Made by a program: the position numbers and the translations under genes
NCBI GenBank assembly: GCA_051294375.1
Contig: CM119266.1
Span: 4,951,770-5,015,769 of the forward strand
Length of the DNA stretch: 64,000 nucleotides
Source: Paraspadella gotoi
Taxonomy: Eukaryota > Chaetognatha
Direction: 5' to 3'
Shown: one piece after another, positions 59,592 through 64,000 of the stretch
Layout of the letters: every line of letters starts with the position of its first letter
Position numbering within the stretch: position 1 is the first letter of the stretch
Notes under the pieces: generated by a model
The model's input: the letters and a program-made list of their open reading frames with translations, nothing else
Told to the model about the DNA's origin: nothing
The model's database searches: none

Positions 59592-62500
59592 TCAAGTCGA
59601 TGTTTCGTTGGCGTCGGAAGCGTTCGTTGGTTGATCATCGACGTTTGGCGTTTCGACTGTTATCTTATCGATGGTCAGTGAAACGTCGCTCATTATCTCA
59701 CCGCCGCCGCCGCTGGCTCCGCCGCCGCCGCCGCTGGCGCCGCCGCTGGCTCCGCCGCCGTCGCCGCTACCGCCGCTGACAACACAGCCATCGCCGCCAC
59801 TAATGGCCACCGCCTTACGGCCCGCGCATCCATCATCACCCCCGGTACTAACACCGCCGTCTCCCCTGCAAACTGCCAAGCTGTCACCGCCGCCACTGCT
59901 GCTGAGAATGAAGCCGTCGCCACTACTAACGGGACTCATCTTACCACCAGCGCTTACAGCGTCATCGACACTACTAATACCGCCGTCTCCCCTGCAAACA
60001 GCTGAGCTGTCACCGCCGCTGCAAGTAACACCACCACTGCCGCCATTAACACCGAACCCATTGCCTCCTCCATCACATATACCGTCGCTGCCACCGCCAC
60101 CGGCGCCGACACCGCCGCTGACGCCCTCTCCACCCTTTCTTTCACCATTGCCTTCGGCTTGACCGATTGTCTTTTTGTTCGATTCCGCTTTTAAAGCGAC
60201 GTTAGCGCCGTCGTTTTCAACGGTGTCCATCGAAACATCGGCAGGCGTCGCTTTAATCTGAGTTGGAATTTCTGTCGACGTTTCTTGTTTTTCTTTGGCC
60301 GAAACTGAAGCCATTCCGTTGCCATCCATCATGTCATGGGATGATTGCTTTTTATGATGGAAAATAAGAAAGGGTAAATTTAAATTTGGTAAACATTGGC
60401 AGGCTAACATAGTAGCCACTATCATTTAAATCTTTATCGCAACTGTATTTAAAATCCTCATTGTAAACGTTATGAATGTTTAAAAAAATATATATGTATA
60501 TTTTTTTAGTTTTTTTGACAAACATTATTTTTTTTTAATTTCATGAATTTAATGCCCTAGAAATGAGAAAGAAATTCAAAACTCTAAATCTGTGTATTTT
60601 TCTTGACCGCTGACTCAGCATTTTTTCAACCTAAGCCAGAATGAATTTATAAATATATAAATAAATAGAATTAAATTAAATATAAGTGACTTATTTATAA
60701 TTTAACGACTTTTATAATAAAGTTAAAAAAATATTTTATTATAAATAATTTAGCGATACTTGATACTAGCATACTTGAGCATAATTTTCTGTTACCACCA
60801 TGTTACCAATTTTGGTCCCGAATATTGTAACAGACAATTCCTAAGCCATTTGTATTATGTACCTGAATCAAACTCGGTGATTTAGCCGGCATCTGCGACG
60901 GGGGCTTCGAGGCATTTTTAAGGACTATGTTGAGCGGCTTTGGTATGTCCAAAGGTTTCAAAGTGTAAGACTTGAAAGGTCTTCGGGTTCCGATGGACAT
61001 GGATCCTGAAGGCGTTTTCGGGAGAAGTTTCTTGGCGGCGGGATTGAAGCCCATACTGGTTGCCTTGGAGATGGGACTCGGCTGGTCAGTCTTCTTTGAT
61101 GAATCTTTCGTGGGAGGCATTTCAAAATCATAGAGGGCGTCAGCGTCCGATGCGACCGTCTTTGAAGGAACCGGGGAGAAGGAAATCGGGGAACCGACGA
61201 GACTGGAATATGAAGTGGGCCCCGTGCTTGAGGCACTTGTCGGCGGTTGTTGTCTATTCGGATATGGCTGTCTCATGGGAGGTTGTTGTCTCATGGGAGG
61301 TTGTCTATTTGAATGTTGCTGCATCATTGGAGGCCGGTGTCTCATTGTGGACTGGTGTCTAATTTGCTGTGAAATCGGTGGACGTTGTCTGAAAGGAATT
61401 TGATGCCTGATTGGAAAGTGAGGTTGATGTCTTATTGCTGGTTGATGTCCAATATGACATTGATGCTCAGTTGTAAAATGTTGTAAAAATGGAGGATGCT
61501 GCTCCGCTTGAGTTTGCTGTAATATTGGAGGTTGCTGCCCAATTTGTGGTTGCTGTAATATTGGAGGTTGCTCTACAATTGAAGGTGGCTGCTCAATTTG
61601 AGGTTGCATTGACATTGGGGATAGTGGACTAATTGGAGATCGGGGATCCGTGGGTGGTTGCTGTGTTAATAAAGGTTGCTGAGAAATTGTAGACTGTCCC
61701 GAATTGCCTTGAGGTCCCGTTGATGGCGTCGTCACCTCCATCTGACTCTTAACTCCTGCAGATTGGGCTATTCCATCCATGAGTCCTTGGATCTCTTTTC
61801 TTTTTGACCTTCCAGGATCTGGGGATCTAGACATGCCGCGGTAGGACAGGTGGAGATCAGACAGCACGGCAGGATTTCCAATTTCTATTCCTTTATGCAG
61901 TTTAGTATTACGAATGCTTCCCAGCTTAGTCTTTTCTATTCGCTTACGCAGATTATCAGACATCCACTTATCCCGGTTTATTGGATTCGAAATCGATTTC
62001 GTTGGTTGTTTCATCTCGTCGCCTGATGAACTAGAACTCGATCGCCATGAGTCTCTCTTCAAATCTGAATCATCAAAAACGTTTCTACCAATACCCCTTT
62101 TATCAGTGTCTCTTTTGTCATCATAACTTTGCCTATCTTCGTATAATTTGATCTTTACCCGCTCTCTCGATCCAGATCTCCTGCCTGAGGATCTGTCGGT
62201 CTCCTTATCATAATTGGGACTATAACTACGTCGCCTTTGCGGCGGCGGCGGCGGAGTGTAAGCTCCCCGGTTTTTTCTCATCTTTTCCGGTGATCGGGTT
62301 GAATCAGAATTATTCCTCATTCTCTTATTTCTCTCGCTCGAATTTGACCTGGACCTTTCACGGGATTTGGGGTCAAAATTGCGAGTCCTCTCAGCCGATC
62401 GAGGCTTTTCGTTCGATCCGGATCTAGGGGCTTTTGACGAAGACGTTGACGACGAAGCCTGGTTCGAGTTTCTCGACTCTTGTCGCCTGCCCGATGGACT

Positions 62501-63944
62501 GCTCCAATAATCACTCCTTCCGCCCTCCATCTCCTTATTCTTTCTGGCCAAATACTGAGCGGGTGGATGGTAACAAGGCTCATTTATTCTCTTTGGCCCC
62601 CACAAGAGATTGGTCGTTTGCGGAGTCAAATTGGATAAGTTTCTTGGATGCAATTGAGCGTTTCTCACGTTGGCCGTGCTTCTTTGAAGAGCGCTGTTCC
62701 GACGAACGCTGTTCAGGATTCTCTGTTTGTTATGATTGTCTGTGAAGGCCGGCCTCTTTAATGTCACCTTTCTTTCCGAATCAGACTCGGGAGAGATCGG
62801 CATCGGGTGATCGATCGTCTCTTGCTGTTGTTGTGCCTTTTGCGTAACTTTTATCTGAATTTCTCCCAAATGTTTAGCGAATTCTCTCTCTTTGTCGTTA
62901 GATTGATCTTCGCTTTTCGTTTTGTCCTCATTTTTATCATCAGATCCGAGTTTTATGATAACCTCCTCTTTTTCTTTAGAATCCAATAAATCATTCAAGT
63001 CGGTCGCCATTTTGTCTTCGTCTTTGGCGACATTTTCAACTTGAGTGGCTCCATCTTTAAAACTCAAACCGTTTCCTTTCTGAGTCTCTTGATCTCTAGT
63101 TATCAAACAAAGCGAACCAGTGAGGTTTTTGACCCAGTCCGCCTGAACTCCTTTGTCCTCGTAAACGTTGACATTTTCCACTTGTGTCTCTTTGTCCTTG
63201 AACAATCTGACCATGTCTGCTTGAATGGCCTTTTCGCGAGTGGGCTTGACTATCTCTACTTGAACACCTTCATCGGACTGTTTGACGACGAGTTTCTTGG
63301 TGGGTTGTTTATCAAAGGTGTAATACTGATGTTTCAACGTCTCTGTCAGCGCTTCGAAGTAACTGTTGATATCATCCTTTTTTTTGGGGGGGGTGGGAAA
63401 TAATAGGTTATTTTATATTGATCAATAAATAAATGATCGATTTTGATGTTTAGGGAAAGGTTAATTTTATTTTATTTTAAAATAAATTTTTAAATTTCTA
63501 GTAACATTTGTATTGAATTTTTTCATGTTTTTATTATTATATTTTATTTATATTTTTTCATTATAATATTGCCTTATATGTTAAATTTAATAAAAACAAT
63601 GCTTATAAAAATCTTTATCAGTGATTCAATATTTAAATTTGTTAAATTAAAAAAAAAAGAAAAATACAAATTTCTTGTTTCATTTTCGTTTTTTTATTTA
63701 CTTGGAAGACCCAAAACTTGCTTTTTTGTTCTTCATTTTCACGCACAGAACTCTGGCACATTGCACATATTCCCATACTACATACTGTGAGATTGTTTTC
63801 CTCCGTCTTGGTCTTGCAACTTTGGCACAATGTTGGAAATATATCCATAGTTTTCTCCATTAATGAATTCACAACACACGTGATAAACTGAAGTTGAACC
63901 AAAATGTCGTCGATTCCGTAGAGATCTTCGTTTTTCTCGTCCAT
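59592..63944 (-). CDS. 955-aa low-complexity protein: Cys-rich N-terminus, RS-rich middle, Gly-rich C-terminus
   Basis: Three exons, 63944-63747, 63376-60863 and 60347-59592, all phase 0, starting at ATG and ending at TGA: 66 + 838 + 251 residues. I do not recognise the family. Residues 40-63 have CxxC-x11-Cx4CxxC spacing, possibly a small zinc-binding unit. Next come repeated acidic segments with a QxE/DxV pattern (KETQVENV, KGVQADWV, GATQVENV). The middle is rich in RS and RSP motifs typical of splicing-related or speckle proteins (SRERSRSNSSERN, RRRSYSPNYD). Then comes a Gln/Pro/Arg/His repeat tract (RQQPPMRQPYPNRQ), and the last exon has long Gly/Ser runs. A nuclear RNA-related role is only a guess. 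The acceptor of exon 2 follows a purine run, which is unusual. Whether PIEZO encloses this gene depends on sequence to the right. Confidence 0.75.
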
Positions 63945-64000
63945 CTTTTTATGTTTTGTGGTTTTTGTTTTTGTTTTTGTTTTGTGTTTTTTGTTTCAAT

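Noticed and set aside
59671-60162. A Pro/Leu/Ser-rich plus-strand frame
   Set aside because: It is the antisense shadow of the Gly/Ser-rich last exon of the minus-strand gene.
1-64000. CRISPR arrays, prokaryotic operons, rRNA genes
   Set aside because: None seen; the tandem arrays here are minisatellites without spacers, and the genes are spliced animal genes.

Overview
The window is eukaryotic nuclear DNA from an invertebrate animal; I cannot name the phylum. Spliced genes with GT/AG introns on both strands, standard-code reading frames, an AT-rich background, about thirty (CT)n/(GA)n runs, many minisatellites and a Penelope-like retroelement all point that way. No bacterial or organellar genes are visible.

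The backbone is a large plus-strand gene for the mechanosensitive channel PIEZO. Seventeen recognisable exons run from 287 to 52832. Five more plus-strand exons (56083-58844) continue the phase chain and encode a long disordered stretch, probably an intracellular PIEZO linker. The gene enters the window from the left and the pore module is not in it, so it should continue to the right.

At least three minus-strand genes sit inside PIEZO introns. The 13.8-kb intron 4 (1797-15567) holds a complete 15-exon PPIP5K/VIP1 gene, the bifunctional inositol pyrophosphate kinase/phosphatase, 1,137 aa. The 12.3-kb intron 11 (19400-31724) holds a type II transmembrane C-type lectin-domain gene with a Gln/Asn/Asp/His-rich cytoplasmic tail. 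The 18.2-kb intron 16 (34463-52695) holds an LRRC20-like leucine-rich-repeat gene preceded by a 33-bp-spaced CCAAT array, plus an unrecognised AT-rich plus-strand ORF. A fourth minus-strand gene (63944-59592) encodes a 955-aa low-complexity protein with a Cys-rich N-terminus, an RS-rich middle and a Gly-rich end; it would also be nested if PIEZO continues past the window.

Intron 17 carries a 5'-truncated Penelope-like element (reverse transcriptase plus GIY-YIG endonuclease). It is flanked by inverted copies of a hammerhead-ribozyme sequence and a 15-bp target-site duplication.

The most unusual pattern is that several introns begin with a minisatellite whose unit is the last tens of bases of the preceding exon plus its 5' splice site. 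It is clear at two PIEZO exons and one lectin exon, and weaker at another PIEZO exon and one PPIP5K exon. The genes lie on both strands.

Three tandem duplications separated by short N gaps (32809-43851, 49441-51455, 34910-35538) look like assembly artefacts. In the largest, the first copy keeps PIEZO exons 14-16 open and in phase, while the second is full of one-base indels yet contains sequence missing from N gaps in the first.
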